Of a DNA stretch of 64,000 nucleotides, positions 22,709 through 31,119 are shown in pieces. Both the position numbers and the translations under genes were made by a program. The stretch lies in contig NZ_JAAIKB010000001.1 of assembly GCF_011040385.1 (NCBI RefSeq), positions 1,039,658-1,103,657 on the forward strand. The letters run 5' to 3'. The number at the start of each line of letters is the position of its first letter. Position 1 is the first letter of the stretch. The notes below the pieces were generated by a model. The model saw only the letters and a list, made by a program, of their open reading frames with translations. It had not been told where the DNA came from and did no database searches. The stretch comes from Falsiroseomonas algicola (GTDB lineage Bacteria; Pseudomonadota; Alphaproteobacteria; Acetobacterales; Acetobacteraceae).

Positions 22709-24242
22709 CGGCGCCCGATTCCAGCCCCGCCAGGAAGGCAGCCGCCTCCTGCTTCATCGCCGCCACCTTCTCCGGCGCCATTTTCATCAGTGTCCGGATC
22801 GGCATGGCCATGCGCGGATTGCGGCCGAACCGCTCGGCGTGGCGACTGACGAAATCCCAGTAGAGGAAGTTGAAGGGGCAGGCCCCCTTCCCTGTCGCCT
22901 TCTTCACGTCATAGGCGCAGCCGCGGCAATGGTCGGACATCCGGTTGATGTAGGCCCCACTCGCCGCATAGGGCTTGGAGGCCATGACACCCCCATCCGC
23001 ATGCAGCGCCATGCCATGGGTGTTCGGCAGCTCCACCCATTCATAGGCATCGGCATAGACGACCATGTACCAGTCATTGACCTCGGCCGGGTCGATGCCG
23101 GCCAGCAGCGCGAAATTGCCCGTCACCATCAGCCGCTGGATGTGGTGGGCATAGGCCAGGTCCCTTGTCTGGGTGATGGCCGCCCGCAGGCAGGCCATCC
23201 GCGTCTCGCCCGACCAGTAGAACCAGGGCAGCTTGCGCGTGGCGCCCAGCGCGTTGGTGTCCCGATAGGCCGGCATGCGCAGCCAGTAGATGCCGCGGAC
23301 ATATTCGCGCCAGCCCAGGATCTGGCGGATGAAGCCCTCCACCGCATTCAGCGGCGCGTGGCCTTTTCGATACGCCGCCTCCGCCGCCCGGCAGGCCTCC
23401 ATCGGATCCAGCAGCCCGCAATTCATCGCCGCCGCGACCAGCGCGTGGAACAGCGTCGGCTCGCCTTCCGCCATCGCGTCCTGGAAGTCGCCGAAGCGGG
23501 CCAGGCGGTGCGTGACGAAATCCGCCAGCGCCGCCTCGGCCTGCGCCGCCGTCACCGGCCAGGCGAAGGCCTCGAGCGTCCCGAAATGGTCGGGAAACTC
23601 CCGCTCCACCAGCGCCATCACCTGCTTCGTCACCGCATCCGGCGCGAAGCGGCGCGGCCGCGGCGGGCGAACCCCAGGGTCGAGCGGCTTGCGGTTCTCC
23701 GCATCGAAGTTCCAGGCGCCGCCGGTCGGCTCGTCCGGTCCCTCCATCAGCAGCCCGGTCTCCCGCCGCATCTCGCGGTAGAAGAACTCCATGCGCAGCT
23801 GCTTGCGGTCCCCCGCCCAGGCGCGGAAGCGATCGATCGGGCAGATGAACCGCCCATCCTCCCGGATCTCGACCGGCAGCCCGGTGGCGCGCTCCCACCC
23901 CCGCATATCCTCCAGCACCCGCCATTCCCCGGGCTGGGTGACGATGATCCGCGAAGCGCCGACCTTCGTCGCGATCCGCGCCACCTCGCCGGCCAGGGTC
24001 TGGCTGTTCGCCGCGTCATCCAGCGCCGAATAGGAAACCGTGATCCCTTCCTCGCGCAGTTCCGCCGCGAAGTGCCGCATGGCGGAGAGGACCAGCGCGA
24101 TCTTCTGCTTGTGGTGCTTCACATAGGTGCATTCGGACCGCACCTCCGCCATCAGCAACACGTCGCGCGCAGGGTCCAACCCCTCCAGCGCCGACAGCCC
24201 GCGGGAGCATTGGTCCCCGAGCACCACGCGAAGGATCGTCAC
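22602..24242 (-). CDS. phrB: Iron-sulfur bacterial cryptochrome/(6-4) photolyase (PhrB type)
   Basis: A 546-residue member of the FeS-BCP group of the cryptochrome/photolyase family. The N-terminus TILRVVLGDQCS, the ERATGLPVEIREDGRFI and FYREMRR segments, and HHIQRLMVTGNFALLAGIDPAEVNDWYM are family hallmarks. Four cysteines that would hold the [4Fe-4S] cluster are at 351, 439, 442 and 455, one off the published Agrobacterium PhrB positions (350, 438, 441, 454). Such proteins bind FAD and a lumazine chromophore and repair (6-4) photoproducts with blue light. The C-terminal 35 or so residues are a Pro/Ala/Arg-rich tail encoded opposite the GNAT gene. The start overlaps the DUF6134-like gene (ATGA) in a three-gene operon. 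Confidence 0.95.
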   Translation of the reverse strand: MTILRVVLGDQCSRGLSALEGLDPARDVLLMAEVRSECTYVKHHKQKIALVLSAMRHFAAELREEGITVSYSALDDAANSQTLAGEVARIATKVGASRIIVTQPGEWRVLEDMRGWERATGLPVEIREDGRFICPIDRFRAWAGDRKQLRMEFFYREMRRETGLLMEGPDEPTGGAWNFDAENRKPLDPGVRPPRPRRFAPDAVTKQVMALVEREFPDHFGTLEAFAWPVTAAQAEAALADFVTHRLARFGDFQDAMAEGEPTLFHALVAAAMNCGLLDPMEACRAAEAAYRKGHAPLNAVEGFIRQILGWREYVRGIYWLRMPAYRDTNALGATRKLPWFYWSGETRMACLRAAITQTRDLAYAHHIQRLMVTGNFALLAGIDPAEVNDWYMVVYADAYEWVELPNTHGMALHADGGVMASKPYAASGAYINRMSDHCRGCAYDVKKATGKGACPFNFLYWDFVSRHAERFGRNPRMAMPIRTLMKMAPEKVAAMKQEAAAFLAGLESGAATPDPGASARQGSLDIAPPPTAPSRAPRRRAPGPG

Positions 24243-24853
24243 GCGCGTTCGTACCGCACGGCGCTGCCATCCTCGCCCGTGGTGGCGAAGCCCACCCAGC
24301 TGCCGGCGCCGTCATAGGCGATATCGGCGCCCTCGCCCCCCACCAGCACCACGCGCAACCCGCCGCCCGGCAGCGCGCTGCGCGTCAGCTGCGGCGCCAC
24401 CACCATCCCCTGCCGGGGGTCGAAGAGCGGCCCATCCACCGCCAGCGTCGCGCGCCGCCACCAGGTCAACGGCGCCGCCGTCGCGGGCAGCCGGGCCTCC
24501 CCCGCCGTGCCGCGCAGCAGCAACTGCCCGCCTTCCGCCCGCGCCTCGCAGAAGCCCGCCGTGCCGTTGCGGTCCATGCGGGAGGTCAGCGCGACCAGGC
24601 GCTCCCCCCGCCAGCTCTCCACCGTCTCATGCCGGTAGCGATAGACGGTGATGCCGACCAGCGTGACGGCCACCTGCACCAGGCTCCGCGCTTCCAGCAC
24701 CCCGCCTTCCAGATCGCGGAAGGTCACCTGATGCGTGCCGACGGCCGTGCCGTTGCGGATCAGCCGGAAGCCGATCGGCGCCGGCGCCGCGCGGGCCGGG
24801 ATCGCGGCCAGAAGCGCCCCCGGCAGCAGCAGCGCCGCCCGCCGCCGCATCAC
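24239..24853 (-). CDS. Secreted DUF6134-like protein, function unknown
   Basis: The 204-residue protein has a signal peptide (MMRRRAALLLPGALLAAIPARAA), then IGFRLIRNGTAVGTHQVTF, a mixed beta-rich body with YRYRHETVESWRGERLVALTSRMDRNG, and a C-terminal IAYDGAGSWVGFAT. This pattern matches the family now called DUF6134, periplasmic proteins with no known activity; the name is from memory and not confirmed by search. It is locked between the SDR and photolyase genes by ATGA overlaps on both sides, so the three products are probably made together. A lipid or pigment ligand would be a reasonable guess, but nothing in the sequence proves it. Confidence 0.72.
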   Translation of the reverse strand: MMRRRAALLLPGALLAAIPARAAPAPIGFRLIRNGTAVGTHQVTFRDLEGGVLEARSLVQVAVTLVGITVYRYRHETVESWRGERLVALTSRMDRNGTAGFCEARAEGGQLLLRGTAGEARLPATAAPLTWWRRATLAVDGPLFDPRQGMVVAPQLTRSALPGGGLRVVLVGGEGADIAYDGAGSWVGFATTGEDGSAVRYERA

Positions 24854-25572
24854 CCGCGCCCCGCCAGCGCCGCGCGTCCGCCATCCACGCCGATCACCTG
24901 TCCGGTCATCCAGCCCGCGGCGTCGGACAGCAGGAAATCTGCCAGCGCCGCGCTGTCATCGCCCTCGCCGAGGCGCGGGATCGGGTGCTGCTTCGCGATC
25001 GCCTCCGCCATCTGCGGGCTCTTCGTCAGCGGCTCCGCCAGCGCGGTCCGCGTCAGGCTCGGCGCGATGCAGTTCACCCGTACCTTGGGGGCGAGGTCGG
25101 CGGCCAGCGACACGGTCAGCCCCTCCACCGCCGCCTTGGCCGCCCCGATCGCCACGTGATTCGCAAACCCCTTCCGCGCCGCGACGGAGGAGAACAGCAC
25201 CACCGATCCGCAACCCGCCGCCAGCGCCCCCGCCGCCGCCTGCACGGCCAGCGCCGGCGCCGCCGCGTTCAGCCGGAAGGCCTCCAGCAGATCGGCCTCC
25301 GTCACCCGCGCCAGCGGCTTCAGCACGATGGAGCCGACGCAGAAGGCGAGCCCCGCCAGCGGCGACCCCGCCGCCGCGACCGCCGCCGCCACCTGGGCGC
25401 GGTCCGTCACATCCGCCACCGCATGGCCGGCGCCGAGTTCCGCCGCCAGCGCCGCCAGCCGCGCCTCCCCCCGGGCCACCAGGAAGGGCCTCGCCCCCCG
25501 CGCCGAGAGCCGCCGCGCCAGCGCCGCCCCGATCCCACCCGTCGCCCCGAAGACCAGCACCTGACCCGTCAT
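24850..25572 (-). CDS. Short-chain dehydrogenase-like protein lacking the catalytic Tyr
   Basis: A 240-residue classical-length SDR. The nucleotide-binding GATGGIGAAL is at about 9-18, a serine-rich strand SVVLFSSVAARKGFANH follows, and the C-terminus AGWMTGQVIGVDGGRA is typical. In place of the YxxxK catalytic pair the sequence reads IGAAK: the lysine is present but the tyrosine position is isoleucine. The GSSS-type serine is intact. It may be a non-enzymatic or altered member of the family. As first gene of the SDR-DUF6134-photolyase operon it is divergent from sixA; the 101-base gap should hold the promoters of both. I see no convincing -35/-10 pair there. Confidence 0.85.
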   Translation of the reverse strand: MTGQVLVFGATGGIGAALARRLSARGARPFLVARGEARLAALAAELGAGHAVADVTDRAQVAAAVAAAGSPLAGLAFCVGSIVLKPLARVTEADLLEAFRLNAAAPALAVQAAAGALAAGCGSVVLFSSVAARKGFANHVAIGAAKAAVEGLTVSLAADLAPKVRVNCIAPSLTRTALAEPLTKSPQMAEAIAKQHPIPRLGEGDDSAALADFLLSDAAGWMTGQVIGVDGGRAALAGRG

Positions 25573-25673
25573 GCACCCGATATCCGCTCTCGTTCGCGCT
25601 CAGATGGGCAGCACCCCGGCGAGGGAAAGGGTGGACGGGAGACAGCGGGCCCCCGCCATGGCAGGATGGCGCC

Positions 25674-26231
25674 ATGCGCCAATTGCTGCTGCTGCGCCAC
25701 GCGAAATCCTCCTGGGATGATCCGCGGCTTTCCGACCACGCCCGCCCGCTCAATGCGCGCGGCCGCCGCGCGGCGGTGGGCATGGGTGCGGCGATGCGCG
25801 ACCTGGGCCTCTCGCCCGACATCGTCCTCGTCTCCTCCGCCCGCCGCACGCTGCAGACGCTGGAGGCCATCTCCCCGATCGAGGGCACGCCCCTGATCGA
25901 GCCGATGGACGATCTCTACCTCACCACCTGGACCTCGCTGCTGGACGTGCTGCGCGGCGTCAGGGAGACGGCACGGAGCGTCCTTCTCATCGGCCACAAC
26001 CCGGGGCTGCATGACCTCGCCATGGCGCTGGCCGGCGCTGCCGCCATGGCCGGCGATGGCCCCCTGGTCCGCCGCCTGGCCGCCGGCTACCCCACCGGGA
26101 CGCTCACCGAATTCGCGGTCGCCCTGCCCTGGCGGCAGCTGGAAGCAGGCGGCGCCCGCCTGCTGCGCGTGCTTTCCCCGGCCGACCTCCCCGGCGCCGA
26201 GCCCGCCGATGCCTCGGACCCCGCGGCCTGA
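25674..26231 (+). CDS. SixA-like histidine phosphatase
   Basis: A 185-residue histidine-phosphatase-superfamily protein. The N-terminus LLLLRHAKSSWDDPRLSDHARPLNARGRRAA contains the RHA catalytic loop in the SixA form, and VLLIGHNPGLHDLAMAL supplies the second histidine. SixA in E. coli acts on phosphohistidine of the nitrogen phosphotransferase system. I chose the ATG at 25674 because it begins exactly at the conserved N-terminus. The CHAD gene follows 4 bases after the stop, and sixA-CHAD pairs occur in other bacteria, consistent with a link to phosphate or polyphosphate handling. Confidence 0.9.
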   Translation: MRQLLLLRHAKSSWDDPRLSDHARPLNARGRRAAVGMGAAMRDLGLSPDIVLVSSARRTLQTLEAISPIEGTPLIEPMDDLYLTTWTSLLDVLRGVRETARSVLLIGHNPGLHDLAMALAGAAAMAGDGPLVRRLAAGYPTGTLTEFAVALPWRQLEAGGARLLRVLSPADLPGAEPADASDPAA

Positions 26232-26235
26232 TCCG

Positions 26236-27666
26236 ATGACGATGGCGTCGCCGATCACCTGGGAGGCGGCGCTCGACCCCGCCCTCGCCCCCCGCCTGCT
26301 CCGCCACCCCGCCCTCGCAGCCCGCCGCGCGGGCCCGACGCGCGCCGCCCCCCTGCTGCTGGAATGGCGCGACACGGCGGAGGGCCGCCTGGCCGATGAC
26401 GGCCTGGCGCTGGAGGAACCACGCGGCGGCCCGCCCCGGCTCGTCCATGCCATCGCGCCCGCCACCGCCCTGATCCACCCGGCCAGCCCGGTCGAAGCAG
26501 GGCCCGGCGATCCACCCGCCAGCGCCGACCAGGTGCTCGCCGCGCTGCTCGGCCGCCGCGCCACCGTCGCCCTGGCCGAGGGCGTGGAAGCCACCTTGAT
26601 CCGCGGCGCGCTCCGGCTCGGCGATGCCGAGAAGCCGGTCGCCCGCCTTCTCCTCGCGGGCCCGGCGGACGCCGTCATCGCCACCATGCGCGACCTTGCC
26701 GCCAGCATCCCCCTGCTGCCACCGCTGGCCAGCCTGGCCGAGGAAGCCCGCGCGCTCGGTGCCGGCACCGGGCTGCGCCCCCGCCGCCTCGGCGCGCCGC
26801 TGCTCGGGCCGGGCCTGTCCGTGGAGGATGCGCTCCGCCACGTCATCGGCCACCTCGCCTGCGTGCTCGCCTGGCACGCCCCCATCGCGGCGGCCGGCCA
26901 GCACCCCGCCGGCGTCCACCAGATGCGAGTCGCGCTGCGGCGCCTCCGCTCCGCGCTCCGTGCCTTCCGCCCGGCCGTGGATGGGCCGGCGCTGCGGGAT
27001 GCCGACCGGCGGCTGAAGGCGCTGGCCACGCTGCTCGGCCCGGCACGGGACTGGGATGTCTTCCTGGGCGGGCTCGGCGCCGAACTCGCCGGCGCCCTGC
27101 CGGAGGATCCGCGCATCGCAGCCCTGCTCGAAGCGGCGCGCTTCCGCCGCGACGCCGCCTATGCGGCGCTGGCCCGGCACCTCGCCGGCGCCGAATTCCG
27201 CCACCTGCTCTGGGACCTCTGCGCCCTGGTCGAAGGCCGCCCTTGGCTGGTGGACCGGCCCGGCCCGGTGGAGGATTTCGCCGCCGGCCTGCTGGCGAAG
27301 CGCTGGCGGAAGCTCACCGCCGCCGGCGGGTCGATGGAGGACCTGCCGGACGCCGAATTCCATGCGCTGCGGCTCGACGGCAAGCGGATGCGCTACCTGG
27401 CTGAACTCTTCGCGCCCCTCTGGGGTCGCAAGCGCGGCCGGCGCTTCCTGGAACGGCTGGCCGCCGTGCAGGAACAGATGGGCCTCGCCAACGACGCCGC
27501 CGTGGCCCGCGCCCTGGTCGCGCCACTGTCAGACTCGCCCGGCGGAAACTGGGCGACCGGCGTCGCGGAAGGCTGGGTGCTGGCCCGGTCCCGCCGGGCG
27601 CGCAGCCGCGCCGCCAAGGCATGGGATGCCCTGCTGGGGGCCGATCCCTTCTGGAATCAAGGCTGA
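26236..27666 (+). CDS. CHAD-domain protein with degenerate CYTH-like N-terminus
   Basis: A 476-residue protein. The C-terminal half is a CHAD domain: AGVHQMRVALRRLRSALRAF starts the first four-helix repeat, and HALRLDGKRMRYLAELF and RSRRARSRAAKAW belong to the second, with the conserved His and Arg residues that bind polyphosphate. The first 190 or so residues have the size of a CYTH/triphosphatase domain, with EWRDTAEGRLADDGLAL, but I do not see the ExExK signature, so that part looks eroded. CHAD proteins locate to polyphosphate granules. Likely co-expressed with sixA. Confidence 0.88.
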   Translation: MTMASPITWEAALDPALAPRLLRHPALAARRAGPTRAAPLLLEWRDTAEGRLADDGLALEEPRGGPPRLVHAIAPATALIHPASPVEAGPGDPPASADQVLAALLGRRATVALAEGVEATLIRGALRLGDAEKPVARLLLAGPADAVIATMRDLAASIPLLPPLASLAEEARALGAGTGLRPRRLGAPLLGPGLSVEDALRHVIGHLACVLAWHAPIAAAGQHPAGVHQMRVALRRLRSALRAFRPAVDGPALRDADRRLKALATLLGPARDWDVFLGGLGAELAGALPEDPRIAALLEAARFRRDAAYAALARHLAGAEFRHLLWDLCALVEGRPWLVDRPGPVEDFAAGLLAKRWRKLTAAGGSMEDLPDAEFHALRLDGKRMRYLAELFAPLWGRKRGRRFLERLAAVQEQMGLANDAAVARALVAPLSDSPGGNWATGVAEGWVLARSRRARSRAAKAWDALLGADPFWNQG

Positions 27667-27699
27667 ACTGCTGATTCTTCCTACAATTATTGAAGATAA

Positions 27700-28332
27700 A
27701 TGAATGGGTTGCGCGCGCGTTGCCTCCTGGGCTACCCGTTGCTCCCACCTCATTTCACTCACGGCCCCGTGACCCGACATCGCCGCCTGTTCCGACCCGC
27801 CCCGACGCCGCGCCGCTGGCGGGCGCCGATCATGGCCATTGCCGGCGCGATCATCGTCGGCGCGCTCTCCGGCGTCGGCCTGCCGCCGGACCTGATGGGC
27901 TCCGCCCCCCGCGAACAGGACTGGTCGGCGCTGGCCGCCGAGGTCCGGGTCGTGGATGGCGACACGCTCCGCCTCGGCGACCGCACGCTCCGCCTCGCCG
28001 CCATCGATGCGCCGGAACGCGGCCAATCCTGCGCCGATGGCGCTGGCCTCGCCTTCGATTGCGGCGCGGCGGCGGCCGAGGCGCTCTCCCGCCTGGTCAA
28101 TGGCCGCTCCGTCCTCTGCACCGTCAGCGGGCGGGACCGCTTCGGCCGGGGCCTCGGCACCTGCACCGCCGGCGGCGTCGATCTCAACTCCGGCCTCGTC
28201 TCCTCCGGCTGGGCACTCGCCTATGGCGACGATCCCGCCATGCTGGCGCGGGAAGCCCTGGCGCGCGCCAGCGGCCGCGGCCTCTGGGCCGGCAACTTCA
28301 CCCGCCCCGAGGATTGGCGCCGCCGTAACTGA
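27700..28332 (+). CDS. Thermonuclease-like (SNase) protein, membrane-anchored or secreted
   Basis: A 210-residue protein with a staphylococcal-nuclease fold: EVRVVDGDTLRLGDRTLRLAAIDAPERGQ, then a cysteine-containing insert, and DRFGRGLGTC and LNSGLVSSGWALAYG. The metal aspartate (VVDGDT) and the R..APE segment are visible. A hydrophobic stretch MAIAGAIIVGALSGVG (residues 45-60 of this reading) would act as signal or anchor. The true start may be the ATG at 27832, just ahead of that stretch; upstream residues look poorly conserved. Four cysteines suggest disulfides, in keeping with export. It lies in an AT-richer pocket just before gltA. Confidence 0.83.
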   Translation: MNGLRARCLLGYPLLPPHFTHGPVTRHRRLFRPAPTPRRWRAPIMAIAGAIIVGALSGVGLPPDLMGSAPREQDWSALAAEVRVVDGDTLRLGDRTLRLAAIDAPERGQSCADGAGLAFDCGAAAAEALSRLVNGRSVLCTVSGRDRFGRGLGTCTAGGVDLNSGLVSSGWALAYGDDPAMLAREALARASGRGLWAGNFTRPEDWRRRN

Positions 28333-28445
28333 AGGCGTCTCCAGGGCGAAGGCGGCAACACCGGGGTAACGGCCGCGGGCGCAAGCTACGTCCGGAAGGG
28401 ACTGCCCCCCCGGGCCGGCCCCGCAAGCTTGAACACCCCCCCACG

Positions 28446-28474
28446 TTGCCAACCGCTGCGGCACGCTCTTATCT
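28446..28474 (+). promoter_or_regulatory. Probable sigma-70-type promoter of gltA
   Basis: TTGCCA at 28446-28451 and TTATCT at 28469-28474 are separated by 17 bases, 68 bases before the gltA ATG. This is the best -35/-10 pair in the gap after the nuclease gene. It predicts a leader of about 60 bases. Confidence 0.45.
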
Positions 28475-28542
28475 TGCGCCGCACCATAACGGTGCCGAGA
28501 GCAAGCGGCCCGGCACCCACCCCGAGTGCGAGGAAGCATCAT

Positions 28543-29850
28543 ATGACCACAACCCCCAACGGGTCCGTCACCTTCACGCTCGAGGGCTCGAACCGCAGCA
28601 CCAAGCTGCCGGTCCTCTCGGGCTCCATCGGCCCGGACGTGGTCGATATCCGCAAGCTCTACGCCGATCTCGGCGTCTTCACCTTCGACCCCGGCTATGG
28701 CGAGACGGCGAGCTGCGAGAGCAAGATCACCTACATCGATGGCGACGAGGGCGTCCTCCTCTACCGCGGCTACCCGATCGAGCAGCTGGCCGAGAGCTCC
28801 GACTTCATCGAGGTCTGCTACCTGCTGATGAACGGCGAACTGCCGAACGCCGCGCAGCTCGCGGAATTCCGCAAGGGCGTCACCTACCACACCATGGTGC
28901 ATGAGCAGATCCGCCGCTTCTTCGACGGCTTCCGCCGCGATGCGCACCCGATGGCGGTGATGTGCGGCGTGGTCGGCGCGCTGGCGGCCTTCTACCACGA
29001 CAACCTCGACATCAACGACCCGCGCCAGCGGGAGATCGCGGCCTTCCGCCTGATCGCCAAGGTGCCGACGATCGCCGCCATGGCCTACAAGTATGCGCTC
29101 GGCCAGCCCTTCGTGTATCCGCGCAACGACCTCAGCTACGCCGCCAACTTCCTCTACATGCTGAACTCGGTCCCGGCGGAGCCCTACACCGTCTCCCCCA
29201 TCCTGGCGAAGGCGATGGACCGCATCCTGGTCCTGCATGCGGACCATGAGCAGAACGCCTCCACCTCCACCGTCCGCCTGGCCGGCTCCACCGGCGCGAA
29301 CCCCTTCGCCTGCATCGCCGCCGGCATCGCCGCCCTCTGGGGCCCGGCGCATGGCGGCGCGAACGAGGCGGTGCTGAAGATGCTGGCCGAGATCGGCAGC
29401 GTGGAGAACATCCCGGCCTTCATCGAGAAGGTGAAGGACAAGAACTCCGGCGTGAAGCTCATGGGCTTCGGCCACCGGGTCTACAAGAACTTCGACCCCC
29501 GCGCGAAGATCATGCAGCAATCCTGCCACGAGGTGCTGGCCGAGCTCGGCATCAAGGACGAGCCGCTGCTCGACATGGCGATGGCGCTGGAGAAGGTGGC
29601 GCTGGAGGACGAGTACTTCGTCAGCCGCAAGCTCTACCCGAACGTCGACTTCTATTCCGGCATCATCCTGAAGGCGATGGGCATCCCGACCAGCATGTTC
29701 ACGGTGATCTTCGCCGTGGCGCGCACCGTCGGCTGGGTGTCCCAGTGGAAGGAGATGGTGGAGGATCCGGCGCAGCGCATCGGCCGCCCGCGCCAGATCT
29801 ACACGGGCCCGACGCAGCGCGACTACGTGCCGGTTTCCAGCCGCGGCTGA
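28543..29850 (+). CDS. gltA: Citrate synthase (type II)
   Basis: Citrate synthase joins acetyl-CoA and oxaloacetate, the entry step of the TCA cycle. The 435-residue length is that of the hexameric, NADH-sensitive Gram-negative type. Recognisable parts are [28 protein letters not shown], the histidine region [19 protein letters not shown], the [15 protein letters not shown] loop, and [17 protein letters not shown] with the second active-site histidine. The final arginine-containing ARTVGW is present. I chose the ATG at 28543 because it begins the conserved N-terminus; a TTG at 28429 in the same frame would lie within the promoter region. A strong terminator follows. Confidence 0.98.
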   Translation: MTTTPNGSVTFTLEGSNRSTKLPVLSGSIGPDVVDIRKLYADLGVFTFDPGYGETASCESKITYIDGDEGVLLYRGYPIEQLAESSDFIEVCYLLMNGELPNAAQLAEFRKGVTYHTMVHEQIRRFFDGFRRDAHPMAVMCGVVGALAAFYHDNLDINDPRQREIAAFRLIAKVPTIAAMAYKYALGQPFVYPRNDLSYAANFLYMLNSVPAEPYTVSPILAKAMDRILVLHADHEQNASTSTVRLAGSTGANPFACIAAGIAALWGPAHGGANEAVLKMLAEIGSVENIPAFIEKVKDKNSGVKLMGFGHRVYKNFDPRAKIMQQSCHEVLAELGIKDEPLLDMAMALEKVALEDEYFVSRKLYPNVDFYSGIILKAMGIPTSMFTVIFAVARTVGWVSQWKEMVEDPAQRIGRPRQIYTGPTQRDYVPVSSRG

Positions 29851-29879
29851 TCCCGGCTACCCAGACCGCGCCCAACCCG

Positions 29880-29906
29880 CCCCGCCGGCCTCGCCGGCGG
29901 GGTTTT
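29880..29906 (+). terminator. Rho-independent terminator of gltA
   Basis: A 10-bp perfect stem (29880-29889 with 29893-29902), 3-base loop, then TTTT. It begins 29 bases after the gltA stop. Confidence 0.85.
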
Positions 29907-30327
29907 CCTTGTCCGCACCGCGCCCTCCCGGCCCCTCGGGCAGGGGCCGGTCCGTGCCTGCCTGGCGGCCATCGCACCGGCCCCGCCGCTCGCCACAGGG
30001 TTGCGCCAGGCGCCGGCCTGCCAAGCGTCGCGCCGCCATCGACCCACCGATTTGCAATTGCGGGCGCCCGCGCCTGCAATTGCGGCGACCCGCCAAGCAA
30101 TTGAATCGCTGTGGAAAACTCGAAAGCCGCAATTGCGGGGACCCTGCGCGCCCGCCGGGAACTGGCCAGCTCAGCCACACCGCGCGGCCGCATCTGGACG
30201 GCATCTACAACCCTGGGCCGCAGTTTCTTAACGGATTCTGAAAAAACGCCTTGAAACCTCAGGAAGTTCCGGGAGTCTATCTATGCAGGGTTGATATCCA
30301 GAGGTAAAATTAAACCAACTGCGTGAG
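29907..30327. other. Long non-coding stretch between gltA and the orphan gene
   Basis: Together with the gltA terminator this is the only gap above 300 bases in the window (29851-30327). The first 140 bases are GC-rich and featureless. Bases 30054-30138 carry four CAATTG palindromes (separate entry). One sequence at 30110-30118, read as TTTTCCACA on the minus strand, fits a relaxed DnaA-box consensus, but it is alone. From about 30215 to 30327 the DNA becomes clearly AT-richer, with TTCTTAACGG, a run of six A, and GGTAAAATTAAACC just before the next gene. I found no convincing ORF or -35/-10 pair; frames open here do not look coding. Confidence 0.6.
30054..30138. repeat. Four CAATTG palindromes phased by helical turns
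   Basis: GCAATTGCGG occurs at 30054-30063, 30076-30085 and 30129-30138, and the shorter GCAATTG at 30097-30103. The last copy is a perfect 12-base dyad (CCGCAATTGCGG, 30127-30138). Centres are spaced 22, 21 and 32 bases, i.e. close to 2, 2 and 3 turns of B-DNA, so all sites would lie on one face of the helix. That is typical for a cooperative DNA-binding protein. No binding protein is known to me for this motif. Confidence 0.65.
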
Positions 30328-30969
30328 ATGCTCAGGATCGGCTCCGGCAAGGTGCTGGACGAGCTGGTGCGGGCGCGTCTGCGGCTCTGGCCGCAGCAGC
30401 CGCCCGGCGTGACGGTAACGCCGAAGCAGCCAGGCACCTGGCTGCGGGGCCGGCCCGGGGAGCCTAGCCTGGTCGCCCAACCCTTCCTGAAACTGCCGGG
30501 CACCAACACCTATCGCACCATCCCGGACGGCCTGTGGCTGCATTTCAGCCCCGACCCCGCCGACCGCTACGCCGACATCCTGTGCATCGAGGCCTGCGGC
30601 TCCATCGCCAACCTCCAGGACAAGCGCGCCCGTTTCGCGCCCTCCACCACCTCGCTGCTCGTGGTCTGTCCGCTGCGCTGGCTGCTGGACCCGGTGGGGC
30701 CGGAGGATCGCACCCCGCGCTGGAAGCTGATCCGGCTGCTGCGGGAGGTGCCGACGGAACCGCTCGTGCTGCCGGTGCGCGACCTCCGCGTGCTCTACGG
30801 CCTGAAGTCGCGCCACTACCTCGGCTTCGCGCGGTCGCAGATGCCGCAGCCGCATGAGTATTTCTGCCCGATGGACGCCCTGACGGCGGAGGATGGCCAT
30901 ACGGCGCCGGAGATGCGGTCCCTGATCGGCCGCGCCAGCGCCACCGCCAACTTCATGACGCCACCCTGA
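30328..30969 (+). CDS. Orphan protein of unknown function
   Basis: A 213-residue soluble protein with no membrane segment or signal peptide. I do not recognise a family. Notable parts are an N-terminal helix rich in Arg and Leu (SGKVLDELVRARLRLW), YADILCIEACGSIANLQDKRARFA in the middle, where an acidic D-x-x-x-x-E-x-C arrangement loosely recalls a nuclease-like core, and CPLRWLLD and YGLKSRHYLGF near the end. An in-frame stop just upstream makes the ATG at 30328 the only usual start, yet there is no good Shine-Dalgarno close to it. The gene is alone, preceded by the phased palindromes, and may be regulated through them. Codon use looks like its neighbours. Confidence 0.7.
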   Translation: MLRIGSGKVLDELVRARLRLWPQQPPGVTVTPKQPGTWLRGRPGEPSLVAQPFLKLPGTNTYRTIPDGLWLHFSPDPADRYADILCIEACGSIANLQDKRARFAPSTTSLLVVCPLRWLLDPVGPEDRTPRWKLIRLLREVPTEPLVLPVRDLRVLYGLKSRHYLGFARSQMPQPHEYFCPMDALTAEDGHTAPEMRSLIGRASATANFMTPP

Positions 30970-31119
30970 GGCCTTCGCCGCCGCGCCGGGGGTCGGGGGA
31001 CCCCCGGCGGGGTGGCCAGGCGATGGGGGTGCTGACACAGGAAGTTCACACTCCCCCCCTGCCCGACCGGCCATGACGCCGTTAGATGCGTGCGGCGAAA
31101 TGAAGGGGGACATGACGGC

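Noticed and set aside
29907..30327. Possible replication or partition origin, based on an AT-rich region and one TTTTCCACA-like box
   Set aside because: Only one relaxed DnaA-like nonamer is present, no dnaA, parAB, gidA or repABC gene adjoins, and the repeated motif is CAATTG, not a DnaA box. Operator sites are more plausible.
30260..31047. CAGGAAGTTC repeated at 30260 and 31038, flanking the orphan gene
   Set aside because: A 10-base direct repeat can arise by chance; there are no inverted ends, no transposase and no target-site pattern.
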